64,000 bases of DNA from Alphaproteobacteria bacterium (lineage in GTDB: Bacteria; Pseudomonadota; Alphaproteobacteria; Caulobacterales; Aquidulcibacteraceae): assembly GCA_030430715.1 (NCBI GenBank), contig JAUIJZ010000007.1, forward strand, positions 1 through 64,000. The letters run 5' to 3'. Shown here piece by piece: positions 8,646 to 18,727 of the stretch. The first letter of the stretch is position 1. Every line of letters begins with the position of its first letter. The translations under genes were made by a program, and so were the position numbers. A model generated the notes under the pieces. That model was not told the origin of the DNA and ran no database searches. It worked only from the letters and a program-made list of their open reading frames with translations.

Positions 8646-11459
8646 CTAGCGCGCCGTGGAGGCGCGCGCCACCGCGAGCGGCTGCTTGGCCGGATCGGCG
8701 GGGGCTGCGGGCTCGGCGGCGCGGAGCACGGCCTCAATCTTCGTCTTCAACGCGGACGCGCGCCGCGCATTGGCGATTTGCCCTCCCCCTTCATCATGCA
8801 CGTAGAAAACGTCGGAAGCGCGTTCGCCCAGCGTTTCGATGTGGGCGCTGGCGACGGAGATTTTGGAATCGGACAACACCCGCGCCAGCCCGGCAAGCAA
8901 GCCCGGCCGGTCACGCCCTGATGCTTCGACGACCGAGGCATGCGGGCTAAGTTCATTGTCGATCCGCACCCAAGGCTCAATCGCGAAGGCCGCGGCCCGG
9001 CGCGAAGGCGGCCGCGCATCCGGCGGGGCATGATCTTCAACCGCGGCCTTGCGCAAGCGCGCGATCAAGGCGGGCAGCGCATCCTGATCGTGCAAGCCGA
9101 ACGCCGTCTTGTCGGCGGTCTGGATCGAAAACACGTCGAACGCCGCGCCGTCCTTGGTGGTGTGCACACGCGCGCGGGCAATGTCGGCGCCGCTCGCCGA
9201 AAGCGCCGCCGCCAAGCTTGCGAATAAGACAGGCCGGTCTTCGGCATAAACCAGCACTTCCGTCACCGCCTGGACCGGCTGCACACGCACCGCGACGTGC
9301 GGCAAATCTTTATCGGCGCGCGCCGCCATCACTTCACGCGCATGCCAATGCAGCGCTTCGGCATCGTGATTGAGCCAATAGCCGTCTTCCAGCGCATCGA
9401 ACCAGGACAACACGGCCGCATCACCGCCGATGCTTTGAGAGAGTTCTTGCTTGGCTGCCTGCGCCAGCTCGGCCAAATGCTCGCGCACCGCGCCTTCATC
9501 GGATCGCCCGCCATGCAGCGCCGCTTCCGTGAGGCGATACAAATCGCGCAGCAATTGCCCCTTCCAATCGTTCCAGACACCCGGACCGACAGCGCGAATG
9601 TCCGCCACCGTCAGCACCAGCAGCAAACGCAGCCGCTCCACCGTGCCGACGATTTCCGCGAATTGCGCCACCGTGCGCGGATCGCCGATGTCGCGCTTCT
9701 GGGCGAAATCACTCATCACGAGATGGTGGCGCACCAGCCAGCCGACGAGATCGACTTCCTCTTTCGGCAAACGCAAACGCTCGCACGCGGCGCGCGCCGA
9801 CTTCTCCCCTTCGATCTGCTGATCGCCTTCGCCCTTGCCCGTATCGTGCAACAGCATGGCGAGATAAAGCGCGCGGCGATTGATGATCTTCGGGAAAATC
9901 CCTGTCGCCAGCGGATGTTGCTTCTTATGCCGCCCGTGCTCAATGGCGGCCATCGCGTCGATCGCCTGCAGCGTATGCTCGTCCACCGTAAAATGGTGGT
10001 ACATGTTGAACTGCATTTGCGCGACGATGCGGCCGAACTCGGGCACGAATTTGCCCAGCACGCCCGTCTCATTCATCAGACGCAAAGACGCGCCAGGCTG
10101 ACGGCTCTCCTTGAACACATCGAGAAACGCGGCGCGCGCCTGCGGGTCCTTGCGCCATGACGGCGTCATGGAGCGCACTTGGCGCGCCGCTTCGCCCAGC
10201 GCTGTCGGGTGAATGTCGAGATTGTGCCGGCCCGCCACCTCGAACAGGCGAATGAAATTGGCCGGCGTCTCGAACACCGTGGGCGATTCAATGTCGAGAC
10301 GGCCCGCCTCAATGCGGAAGCCCTCGCCAACCAAGACCGAAGACGTGCGGCCCGCGGGCACAAGACGCCGCAAGCCCTTGGGCGCGCGCTTGGCCTGATC
10401 GGCCTCAAGCTTGGCGCACAACACACGGGTCAGCGCGCCGACCTGACGCGCCTCCAGAAAGTAGCGCTTCATGAAACGCTCAACCGCCGTGTGATTGCTG
10501 CGCGCGCTGTAGCCCAAGCGCTTGGCGAGCTCGGGCTGGAGATCGAAGGTCAGACGCTCTTCGGCGCGGCCGGTGACGAAGTGCAAATGGCAGCGCACGG
10601 TCCAGAGAAATTCCAGCGCGCGGCGCAACGTGTTGCGCTCTTCGGCCGTGAACACGCCGGACTCGGCGAACTCGCGCGCATTGGCGAAACCGTAGCGATG
10701 ATTGACCAGCCACATCAGCGTGTGCACGTCGCGCAGGCCGCCCTTGCCCTCCTTGATGTTGGGCTCGACCATGTAACGCGATGCGCCGATGCGCTGGTGC
10801 CGCTCGTCGCGCTCGGCCAGCTTCGCGGCGACGAAGCCGGCATGGTCGCGCTCGGCCACCTCCTTGCGGAAACGCGCATGCATTTCAGCCGCCAGCGATT
10901 CATCGCCGGCGATGCGGCGCGCTTCCAGGATCGCGGTCTGGATGGTGTGGTCGTCGCGCGCGAGCTTCAGACACTCATCAATATTGCGTGAGGAATGGCC
11001 GACCTTCAGGCCCATGTCCCACAGCATGTAGAGCATGTATTCGGTGACGCTTTCGGCGAAGGGCGTCGGCTTGTAGGCGCGCAGAAACAGCAGATCGAGA
11101 TCCGACGACGGCGCCAGCTCGCCCCGGCCATACCCCCCCACAGCCATGACGGCGAAACGCTCGCCCTGGGTCGGGTTGCGGGCGCGAAAGACGTGCGTGG
11201 TGGTGTAATCGTAGAGCGCGGAGACGACTTCGTCGGCCACCTGAGCCAAAAGCCGCGCGACGGCGTAGCCATGCTCGCCCGCTTCCAGGCGCTCCTTGGC
11301 GATCATGCGCCCGCGGAACAGCGCCCCGTGCAGCAAGTGCTTCACAGTGCCGCGCGCGTTGTCCCCTTCCGCGCTATAGGCGCCGCTAAGTTGGGCGCGC
11401 AGGCGTAAGCCATCGACAACGGTTTCGATGCGGGCTGGCTTCAGACGTGCAGCGGCCAT
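8646..11459 (-). CDS. glnD: Bifunctional uridylyltransferase/uridylyl-removing enzyme GlnD
   Basis: GlnD senses glutamine and adds or removes UMP on PII proteins, setting nitrogen assimilation. The 937-aa protein has the nucleotidyltransferase motif GGYGRGELAPSSDLDLLFL near residue 110, an HD hydrolase domain with LLHDTGKGEGD near residue 535, and two C-terminal ACT domains (about 735-800 and 845-915). All active-site motifs are present. It is the first gene of the leftward run; the 144-bp gap to the divergent small gene at 11604 should contain its promoter. Confidence 0.97.
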   Translation of the reverse strand: MAAARLKPARIETVVDGLRLRAQLSGAYSAEGDNARGTVKHLLHGALFRGRMIAKERLEAGEHGYAVARLLAQVADEVVSALYDYTTTHVFRARNPTQGERFAVMAVGGYGRGELAPSSDLDLLFLRAYKPTPFAESVTEYMLYMLWDMGLKVGHSSRNIDECLKLARDDHTIQTAILEARRIAGDESLAAEMHARFRKEVAERDHAGFVAAKLAERDERHQRIGASRYMVEPNIKEGKGGLRDVHTLMWLVNHRYGFANAREFAESGVFTAEERNTLRRALEFLWTVRCHLHFVTGRAEERLTFDLQPELAKRLGYSARSNHTAVERFMKRYFLEARQVGALTRVLCAKLEADQAKRAPKGLRRLVPAGRTSSVLVGEGFRIEAGRLDIESPTVFETPANFIRLFEVAGRHNLDIHPTALGEAARQVRSMTPSWRKDPQARAAFLDVFKESRQPGASLRLMNETGVLGKFVPEFGRIVAQMQFNMYHHFTVDEHTLQAIDAMAAIEHGRHKKQHPLATGIFPKIINRRALYLAMLLHDTGKGEGDQQIEGEKSARAACERLRLPKEEVDLVGWLVRHHLVMSDFAQKRDIGDPRTVAQFAEIVGTVERLRLLLVLTVADIRAVGPGVWNDWKGQLLRDLYRLTEAALHGGRSDEGAVREHLAELAQAAKQELSQSIGGDAAVLSWFDALEDGYWLNHDAEALHWHAREVMAARADKDLPHVAVRVQPVQAVTEVLVYAEDRPVLFASLAAALSASGADIARARVHTTKDGAAFDVFSIQTADKTAFGLHDQDALPALIARLRKAAVEDHAPPDARPPSRRAAAFAIEPWVRIDNELSPHASVVEASGRDRPGLLAGLARVLSDSKISVASAHIETLGERASDVFYVHDEGGGQIANARRASALKTKIEAVLRAAEPAAPADPAKQPLAVARASTAR

Positions 11460-11603
11460 GTCGCAGTTATTTCGTCATTCCGTGGGAGACACGCCACCCC
11501 GAAGCAGTGCAGCATGACTTCTTATTAAAATGTCAGTCCCGAAACTTGCCTCATTTTATCGGCAGAGCCAAAGAGGAAACGGGATCTGGAAGAGGCATAT
11601 GCG

Positions 11604-11951
11604 ATGGCAAAAAGTAAGATCGTCCCTGTGAGTCCTCCGCGGGACGATGCGCACGTGCATGACCACCCAGCACGGGCGGGCCTCGAAGCCATCATGGACC
11701 AAAAGCTGTTCCATCAGCGCATCAAAAGCGAGCGCGCGTCTGCTTATTGGTTCGCCGCCTCACTGTGGGGCGTGACCGGCCTTGTGCTCGGCGCCCTGAT
11801 GGGCGTGTTCCTGACCATGACGGTTCAGACCGGCTCCGTGCCGTTCATCCGCGATAATATCATTGCCGGAACGGCCATCGACGCCGCACGGGATTCCGTG
11901 AACCAGCGCGCGCCGCGCCTGCCCGGCCCGGCGGACGAGCAGCAACCTTAA
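11604..11951 (+). CDS. Small single-pass membrane protein of unknown function
   Basis: I do not recognise this 115-aa protein. It has a polar N-terminal half rich in His and Lys/Arg, one clear membrane segment (ASLWGVTGLVLGALMGVFL, about residues 52-72) and a short C-terminal tail with several charged and Pro residues. No signal-peptide cleavage site is obvious, so a cytoplasmic N-terminus and periplasmic tail is likely. It is divergent from glnD and ends 2 bp before the convergent mutS stop. Codon use resembles its neighbours, so I take it as a real gene. Confidence 0.7.
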   Translation: MAKSKIVPVSPPRDDAHVHDHPARAGLEAIMDQKLFHQRIKSERASAYWFAASLWGVTGLVLGALMGVFLTMTVQTGSVPFIRDNIIAGTAIDAARDSVNQRAPRLPGPADEQQP

Positions 11952-11953
11952 AT

Positions 11954-14614
11954 CTATTCTTTCAGCGACTTAAGCTGATAGAGCGCATCGAGCGCTTGCT
12001 TCGGCGTGAGCGTATCCGGGTTGAGCGCATCGAGCGCCGCTTCCAGCGCGGACGGCTCGTTCTCAGCCATGACTTGCGAGAATAGCGGCAGGTCATCGGC
12101 GATCTCGACCCGTGTCGCGCCGCCATTCGCTTCAAGCCGCGCCAACACGCCGCGGGCGCGCTCGACCGCGCTCTTGGGCAAGCCCGCCAGCTTCGCGACC
12201 TGAATACCGTAAGATCGGTCAGCCGGCCCCGGCGCGACTTCATGCAGAAAGACGAGATCGCCCTTCCATTCCTTGGCCCGCAAATGCGCGTTGGCCCCCG
12301 CCTCCAGCTTATCGGCCAGCCGCGTCATCTCATGATAATGGGTGGCGAACACAGCGCGGCAGCCATTGGCTTCGTGCAGGTGCTCGGCGACCGCCCAGGC
12401 GATGGCGAGGCCATCGAAAGTCGCGGTGCCGCGTCCGATCTCATCCAACACCACCATGGCGCGCGGCCCAGCCTGATTGAGGATCGCCGCCGTCTCGATC
12501 ATTTCGGTCATGAACGTTGAGCGCCCGCGCGCGAGATCATCCGAAGCGCCGACGCGCGCGAACACCCGATCGACCACGCCGAGACGGAGCTTCCTGGCTG
12601 GAACGTAAGAACCCGCCTGCGCCAGCACCGCGAGCAGCGCGATCTGCCGGAGATAGGTGCTCTTGCCGGCCATGTTCGGGCCGGTGACCACCAGCAAGCG
12701 CGGCCCGGAGCGGCCTTCCGCATCCAGGCGCGCGTCATTGGGCGTAAAGCCCTGCCCTTCACGCCGCACGCCCGCTTCGACAACAGGATGGCGCGCGCCT
12801 TCAGCGAGCAGCGCGCTTGTTTCATCCACCTCCGGACGCGCAGCCTGGCTCTCCTCGGCCCATTCGGCTAAAGCCGCCGCCACGTCGAGCGCGGCCAGCG
12901 CTTCGGCGGCGGCGCGAATGTCCACCTCGCTTGCGGCGGCGCTTGCGGCGAAATCCTTGAACAGCGACAGCTCTCGCGCCAGCGCCGCTTCACCCGCGCG
13001 CGCGATGCGCGCATCCAGCTCTGAGAGCTCGACCGTAGTGAAGCGCACCGAGCCCGCCGTGGTCTGGCGATGCATGAAGCGTTCGTTGAGCGGCGGCGCC
13101 ATCAGCGCCTCCGCTTGTTTGCTGGTGGCCTCGATATGATAGCCGAGCACGTTGTTGTGCTTGAGCTTCAGGCCGGCAATGCCGGCCTCCTCCGCATACT
13201 TTGCTTGCAATGCGGCGATCACTTTGCGGCTGTCGTCGCGCAAGCCGCGATGCTCATCCAAAGCCGGATCAAACCCCGGCGCGATGAAGCCGCCATCACG
13301 GGTCAGCATCGGCAATTCAGGCGCAAGCGCCCGGTTCAGATCCTGCACAAGTTTCGCGCTGACCGGACGCGCGCTCAAAGTCAAAGCGGCGCAAGCGTGC
13401 ACGATCTCTTCCGGCGCGGCCGCATCCTGTCCGGCACAGCGCGCCGCCGCGCGGTCCCCCGCGCTCAATCCATCCCGCAATTGCGCCAAATCGCGCGGCC
13501 CGCCGCGCCCCAGCGCAAGACGAGTCAACGCGCGCGCCAAATCGCCGGCGGCGCGCAATTCCTGGCGCACGCCGGAGCGATGCTGCGCCGACTGCAGGAA
13601 GAAGCCAACGGCGTCATGGCGCGCGGAAATCGCGGACACATCCATCAATGGCCGCGCCAGCCGCTCCGCCAATAAGCGCCCGCCCGGCGCGGTCACGGTG
13701 CGATCGACGCAGGCAAGCAGCGAACCTTCGCGCCCGCCGCGCGAGGAACGGTCGATCTCCAGCGCCGCGCGCGTTGCGGCATCAATCGCCATGAAGGCGC
13801 GTTCGCTATTGCGGCGCGGCGGCGCAAGCCTTGGCGCCGCGCCCGCCTGGGTCAGCTCGATATAATCGAGCACCAAGCCCATCGCCGAGAGTTCGGCTTC
13901 ACCGAACGCGCCATAAGCATCGAGCGACGCCACCGCAAACGCCGACTTCAACCGCCGCGCGGCGGCCTTCGCATCCGCCTTCACGCCAGGACGCGTCGTC
14001 ACCGCCGCACCCGCCAAACGCGCAGCCGCCTCTACCCGCGCCGCATCCGCCTCGCACACGATCAGCTCGGCGGGCGCGAGCGCGACAAGTTCTTCCTCCA
14101 CATGCGCAAAGCTGAGCGCGCGCGTCTCGAACGCGCCGGTCGATACATCGGCCCAGGCGATCGCCGCGCCATCATCGCCAAACGCAACAGCCGCCAGCCG
14201 GTTGGCGGCGCGGGCGTCCAGCAGCCCCTCCTCCGTCAGCGTGCCGGGCGTGACGACGCGCACAACCCCGCGCTGCACGATGGATTTGGAACCGCGTTTT
14301 TTTGCCTCCGCGGGATCTTCGAGTTGTTCGCAGACGGCAACCTTGAAACCGGCGCGGATCAGCTTGGAGAGATAATTCTCGGCCTGGTGCCACGGCACGC
14401 CAGCCATCGGGATCGGCTCGCCGCCATGATTGCCGCGCTTGGTCAGCGTGATGCCAAGCGCCGCCGCCGCCTTCTCCGCATCTTCAAAGAAGAGTTCGTA
14501 GAAATCGCCCATGCGGAAAAACAGGAGCGAATCCGGGTGCGCGCTCTTCGCCGAAAGGTATTGCGCCATGAAGGGCGTCGCGCGCGGCGGATGGGAGGAT
14601 GAGGAATCAGCCAC
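11954..14614 (-). CDS. mutS: DNA mismatch repair protein MutS
   Basis: MutS recognises mispaired bases and starts repair with MutL. The 886-aa protein has the mismatch-binding N-terminus with the Phe-x-Glu element ([14 protein letters not shown]), a core and clamp region, and the ATPase domain with Walker [15 protein letters not shown] near residue 650 and [20 protein letters not shown]. The GTG start at 14614 has AAGGGA 5 nt upstream. An in-frame ATG 16 codons later (MAQYLSAK) is a possible alternative start. Confidence 0.97.
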   Translation of the reverse strand: MADSSSSHPPRATPFMAQYLSAKSAHPDSLLFFRMGDFYELFFEDAEKAAAALGITLTKRGNHGGEPIPMAGVPWHQAENYLSKLIRAGFKVAVCEQLEDPAEAKKRGSKSIVQRGVVRVVTPGTLTEEGLLDARAANRLAAVAFGDDGAAIAWADVSTGAFETRALSFAHVEEELVALAPAELIVCEADAARVEAAARLAGAAVTTRPGVKADAKAAARRLKSAFAVASLDAYGAFGEAELSAMGLVLDYIELTQAGAAPRLAPPRRNSERAFMAIDAATRAALEIDRSSRGGREGSLLACVDRTVTAPGGRLLAERLARPLMDVSAISARHDAVGFFLQSAQHRSGVRQELRAAGDLARALTRLALGRGGPRDLAQLRDGLSAGDRAAARCAGQDAAAPEEIVHACAALTLSARPVSAKLVQDLNRALAPELPMLTRDGGFIAPGFDPALDEHRGLRDDSRKVIAALQAKYAEEAGIAGLKLKHNNVLGYHIEATSKQAEALMAPPLNERFMHRQTTAGSVRFTTVELSELDARIARAGEAALARELSLFKDFAASAAASEVDIRAAAEALAALDVAAALAEWAEESQAARPEVDETSALLAEGARHPVVEAGVRREGQGFTPNDARLDAEGRSGPRLLVVTGPNMAGKSTYLRQIALLAVLAQAGSYVPARKLRLGVVDRVFARVGASDDLARGRSTFMTEMIETAAILNQAGPRAMVVLDEIGRGTATFDGLAIAWAVAEHLHEANGCRAVFATHYHEMTRLADKLEAGANAHLRAKEWKGDLVFLHEVAPGPADRSYGIQVAKLAGLPKSAVERARGVLARLEANGGATRVEIADDLPLFSQVMAENEPSALEAALDALNPDTLTPKQALDALYQLKSLKE

Positions 14615-14724
14615 GCTTCCCTTTACCCGCTTGCGCGCATGGCTTCCATGACCCGGACTTCCATTGACGCGGCTTCGGTCACCGTTAGGGTGCCGGGCTC
14701 AATTGCCGGAACCGCTCGCACCTC

Positions 14725-16995
14725 ATGCCCGACACGAAAAAGACGTTCACTGACGCCGAAGCCCTCGAGTTTCACCGCGTTCCGACACCCGGCAAGATTT
14801 CCATTACTCCGACCAAGCCGATGGCGACGCAACGCGATCTGTCGCTGGCTTATTCGCCCGGCGTCGCGGTGCCGGTGAAGGCCATCGCCGAGGATGTGGA
14901 CCGGGCCTACGATTATACCTCAAAGGGCAATCTCGTCGCCGTCATCTCGAACGGAACAGCGATCCTCGGGCTCGGCAACCTTGGCGCGATGGCGTCAAAG
15001 CCGGTGATGGAAGGCAAGAGCGTGCTGTTCAAGCGCTTTGCCGACGTCGATTCCATAGACATCGAGGTGACGACGCAAGACGTCGAGGAATTCATCACCA
15101 CGGTGCGGAATATCGGCCCCACATTCGGCGGCATCAATCTGGAAGACATCAAGTCTCCGGAATGTTTCGTGATCGAGAGCCGCCTGCGCGACGAACTCGA
15201 CATTCCGGTGTTTCATGACGATCAGCACGGCACCGCCATCATCGCCGCCGCGGGACTGCTGAATGCGTGCGAGCTTACCGGCCGGCGCATGGAAGACATC
15301 ACAGTCGTCGTCAGCGGCGCCGGCGCCGCCGGGCTCTCTTGCATCAATTTGATCAAACAGCTCGGCGTGCCGCACGAAAACGTCATCGCCTGCGACCGCC
15401 AGGGCGTGATCTATCGCGGCCGCGAAGGGCTCGACCAATTCAAGACCGCCCTCGCCGTCAACACCAAGGCGCGCACGCTGGAAGAAGCGCTGAAGGGTGC
15501 GGACGTGTTCATGGGCCTTTCCGTCGCCGGCGCGATGACGAAGGAGATGGTCAAGTCGATGGCGAAGAAGCCGATCATCTTCGCCATGGCCAATCCCGAT
15601 CCGGAAATCACGCCGGAAGATGTGTATGAGGCGCGCAAGGACGCGATCGTCGCGACGGGACGCTCCGACTATCCCAACCAGGTCAATAACGTTCTCGGCT
15701 TTCCGTACATCTTCCGCGGCGCGCTTGACGTGCGCGCGCGCACCATCAATGAAGAGATGAAGGTCGCAGCCGCGCGCGCACTGGCCGAGCTTGCCAAGCA
15801 GGACGTGCCGGACGAAGTGGCGACCGCGTATCATGGCCGCCAGCTTAAGTTCGGGCCCGATTACATCATCCCCGCCCCGTTCGATCCCCGTCTGATCTCG
15901 GAGATCCCTCCTTTCGTCGCGCAAGCCGCGATGGATACCGGCGTCGCCCGTAAGCCGATCGAAGATATGGACGCGTACCGCCAGCATCTGGCGCAGCGGC
16001 TCGATCCGACAGCGGCGATGATGCAACGCGTGCAATCACTGGTGCGCAGCGCGCCCAAACGCATCGTCTTCGCCGAAGGCGAGGAACATTCCGTCATCCG
16101 CGCCGCCTATGCGTTCCAGGAAAGCGGCATGGGCCGCGCGGTGCTGATCGGACGCGAAGAGCTTGTGCGCGCCAACATGGCCGAACTCGGCGTGCCGGAA
16201 GCGGCGAGCCTTGAAGTCATCAATGCGCGCGTCTCCGAGAACAACACCGCCTATTCGGATTTTCTCTATAAGCGATTGCAGCGCTACGGCCTGCTGATGC
16301 GCGACGCGCAACGCCTCGTGAACCAGGACCGCAACGTGTTCAGCGCCTGCATGGTGGCGATGGGTCACGCCGACGGCATGGTCACCGGCGCGACGCGCAA
16401 TTACGCGACGGCGCTGGAAGATGTGCTGCGCGCGATCGATCCGGCGCGCGGCGAACAGCCGATGGGCATGTCGATCGTGCTCTCGCGCTCGCGCACGCTG
16501 TTCGTGGCGGACACCGCGGTCGCGGAATTCCCAAGCGCGGAGGAATTGGCGCAGATCGTCACGCAAGCCGCGGCCATGGCGCGCCAGTTCGGCGCCACGC
16601 CGCGCGTCGCGCTGGTTTCGGCCTCGACCTTCGGCAACCCAAAGATGGAACGCTCGGAAAAAATCCGCGACGCCGTTTCCATTCTCGACCGCCGCGAGGA
16701 AGTCGATTTCGAATACGAAGGCGAGATGAATATCGACGTCGCGCTCGATCCGGACATGCGCGAGCTTTATCCTTTCTCTCGCCTCTCCGAGCCGGCCAAT
16801 GTGTTAGTGATGCCCGCCATCCACTCGGCGGCGATCTCGACCAGCCTGCTGGCGACTGCCGGAGACGCGACCGTGATTGGCCCCGTGTTAACCGGCCTTT
16901 CCCGGCCGATCCAGATCGCGCCATTGGGAGCTTCTGCTTCGGATATCGTTATGTTCGCAACGCTCGCGGCGTTTCAAGCGGCCTCGGCGAACTAG
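14725..16995 (+). CDS. maeB: NADP-dependent malic enzyme with C-terminal phosphotransacetylase-like domain
   Basis: Oxidative decarboxylation of malate to pyruvate. The 756-aa protein has the malic enzyme N-terminal domain, the NAD(P)-binding domain (VVVSGAGAAGLSCINL near residue 195) and from about residue 430 a phosphotransacetylase-like domain, which in this family is regulatory and binds acetyl-CoA but is not catalytic. An upstream TTGACGC at 14664 followed 13 nt later by GTTAGGGT resembles a Caulobacter housekeeping promoter, weakly. The stop codon overlaps that of ampG. Confidence 0.95.
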   Translation: MPDTKKTFTDAEALEFHRVPTPGKISITPTKPMATQRDLSLAYSPGVAVPVKAIAEDVDRAYDYTSKGNLVAVISNGTAILGLGNLGAMASKPVMEGKSVLFKRFADVDSIDIEVTTQDVEEFITTVRNIGPTFGGINLEDIKSPECFVIESRLRDELDIPVFHDDQHGTAIIAAAGLLNACELTGRRMEDITVVVSGAGAAGLSCINLIKQLGVPHENVIACDRQGVIYRGREGLDQFKTALAVNTKARTLEEALKGADVFMGLSVAGAMTKEMVKSMAKKPIIFAMANPDPEITPEDVYEARKDAIVATGRSDYPNQVNNVLGFPYIFRGALDVRARTINEEMKVAAARALAELAKQDVPDEVATAYHGRQLKFGPDYIIPAPFDPRLISEIPPFVAQAAMDTGVARKPIEDMDAYRQHLAQRLDPTAAMMQRVQSLVRSAPKRIVFAEGEEHSVIRAAYAFQESGMGRAVLIGREELVRANMAELGVPEAASLEVINARVSENNTAYSDFLYKRLQRYGLLMRDAQRLVNQDRNVFSACMVAMGHADGMVTGATRNYATALEDVLRAIDPARGEQPMGMSIVLSRSRTLFVADTAVAEFPSAEELAQIVTQAAAMARQFGATPRVALVSASTFGNPKMERSEKIRDAVSILDRREEVDFEYEGEMNIDVALDPDMRELYPFSRLSEPANVLVMPAIHSAAISTSLLATAGDATVIGPVLTGLSRPIQIAPLGASASDIVMFATLAAFQAASAN

Positions 16996-18710
16996 GCCGG
17001 CGCCGGTTCGGGCGCGGGCCCGCCCTGCGCCTTTTGCTTTCGCGCAATCATGACGGCTAGCACCAGCGCGATCACGCCGATGAGGCACGAATACGCAAAG
17101 AAGACGATGTAGCCGGCGCCGAGGGCGGCCGGCGCGACCCCAATATCCGCTGCGCGCGCGAACGAATTAGCCGGAAGATTCGAAAACAATCCACGCAAGC
17201 CGCCCAGCAGGCCGCCGCTATCGGCGCTGCGCGCCGCCGCTTCGACGATCGCCCCCGATTGCGCCGCGATGAGCTTACCCGGCAGAGCGTAGAGCGATGA
17301 GAACAACGCATATTGCGTTGCGGTGAAACCCGCGCTTGTCAGACTCGACATGTAGGCGATCAGCACTGTGCCGGAATAGCCGGCCGTGGTGTTGTCGATG
17401 GCGATCGCAACGGCGAACGCCTCCCAGTCCGGCCCCTGAAAGGCGAGCCAAGCAAACACGATATTCGAGATCGGCCCAGCTAGCGCGCCGACGATCAACG
17501 ACTTCATCAAGCCAAAGCGCGCCACTGACCATCCAGCGAGGCCCACGCCAACGCTCAGCATGATGACGCCGAACACTTTGCGCACCTCGGCGATGCGTTC
17601 GAGGCTGAACCCAACGTCCAGATAGAATGGGTTCATGATGTTGAGCACGAAATCGCTCAAACGATACGCGCAGATCATCGCCAGAATGAGCCCGGCCGTA
17701 CCCGAGAAACGCACCAGAAAATCTTTGATCGGGTGCCAGTAGGAACGCACGAAATATACGCCAGGCCGCGTAGAGCGCCCGGGAAGCGGCAATACGGCGG
17801 CGACAATCAGCGCCAAGCCCGCGAGCGCGAATCCGACCTGTACAAATACGCCAAGCGGACGCGCATCCCACGCCTCATTCAAGGCCGGCAACGAACCTTC
17901 GCCGCCAAACAGCGCCTGCAACAAGGAAAGTTGAGCGGTGAAGCCGGTGCCGAACAGCAATGCGCCGAGCAAAAGCAGCAAAAGCCTGCCGGCCCATTCA
18001 AGCGCCTCTTCCGCCGGCTTCTTCGGCATGTCCGCCGGCATGAGCGGCGGCATGTCGGGCCGCGCTTTTTCCTTGGGCGCGAGCAGAACCGCAAGAATGC
18101 CGACGCCCATCAGCACAGCCATCGTGGCGTAGGCGATGCCCCAATTCGCACGCGACGCAATGAACAAAGGCGCCACGCCCGCAGTGAGAATGGCGATGCG
18201 ATAGCCCCATTGATAGGCGGCCGCCATTGCGCCCTGCCGCTCCTGCCCTACCGCCTCGATGCGCCACGCATCGATGACAATGTCCTGCGTCGCAGAAGTG
18301 AATGCGACGAACACGGCGAACAGCGCCACCAAACCCAAATTCACTGTGGGATTGGCGCCGGAAATCATCCAGAGGCCGACAATGATCGCCCCTTGGCACA
18401 CCAACATCCACGAGCGTCTATGGCCAAACAGCGCGCTCAGTCCGGGAATGGCCGTGCGGTCCACCAAGGGCGCCCACAAGAATTTGAGCGAATACGACAA
18501 GGTAGCGAGCGCAAAGAAGCCGATGACCTGAAGCGACACGCCAGACGTGCGCAGCCATGCGGACAAAGTGTCGAAGACGAGGAGGTTCGGCAGCCCGGCC
18601 GCGAAGCCGAGCGCCAGCATCACCAGCGTGCGCCGCTCAAAGAACACGGCGAGCGCGTCCCAGGTCGAGCGTTTGGGGGCTGCGCCCTCGTGAAGGTTTT
18701 GTTCCGCCAT
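16992..18710 (-). CDS. ampG: AmpG-like muropeptide permease (MFS)
   Basis: AmpG imports GlcNAc-anhydroMurNAc peptides released during wall turnover. The 572-aa protein has many hydrophobic segments, the early motif MLALGFAAGLPNLLVFDTLS, then SYSLKFLWAPLVDR and the D-x-D-A-W-R segment QDIVIDAWRIEA, all typical of AmpG. It is longer than the enterobacterial protein, mainly through extra hydrophobic and charged segments in the middle (about residues 215-310). It starts 17 bp after the hybrid kinase gene and is probably co-transcribed with it. Confidence 0.9.
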   Translation of the reverse strand: MAEQNLHEGAAPKRSTWDALAVFFERRTLVMLALGFAAGLPNLLVFDTLSAWLRTSGVSLQVIGFFALATLSYSLKFLWAPLVDRTAIPGLSALFGHRRSWMLVCQGAIIVGLWMISGANPTVNLGLVALFAVFVAFTSATQDIVIDAWRIEAVGQERQGAMAAAYQWGYRIAILTAGVAPLFIASRANWGIAYATMAVLMGVGILAVLLAPKEKARPDMPPLMPADMPKKPAEEALEWAGRLLLLLLGALLFGTGFTAQLSLLQALFGGEGSLPALNEAWDARPLGVFVQVGFALAGLALIVAAVLPLPGRSTRPGVYFVRSYWHPIKDFLVRFSGTAGLILAMICAYRLSDFVLNIMNPFYLDVGFSLERIAEVRKVFGVIMLSVGVGLAGWSVARFGLMKSLIVGALAGPISNIVFAWLAFQGPDWEAFAVAIAIDNTTAGYSGTVLIAYMSSLTSAGFTATQYALFSSLYALPGKLIAAQSGAIVEAAARSADSGGLLGGLRGLFSNLPANSFARAADIGVAPAALGAGYIVFFAYSCLIGVIALVLAVMIARKQKAQGGPAPEPAPA

Positions 18711-18727
18711 CGGACTCCTCCGTCCCC

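Noticed and set aside
14623-14832. Small minus-strand gene upstream of mutS
   Set aside because: It overlaps the start of maeB, lacks a ribosome-binding site and has no recognisable features; the gap is better read as the mutS/maeB promoter region.
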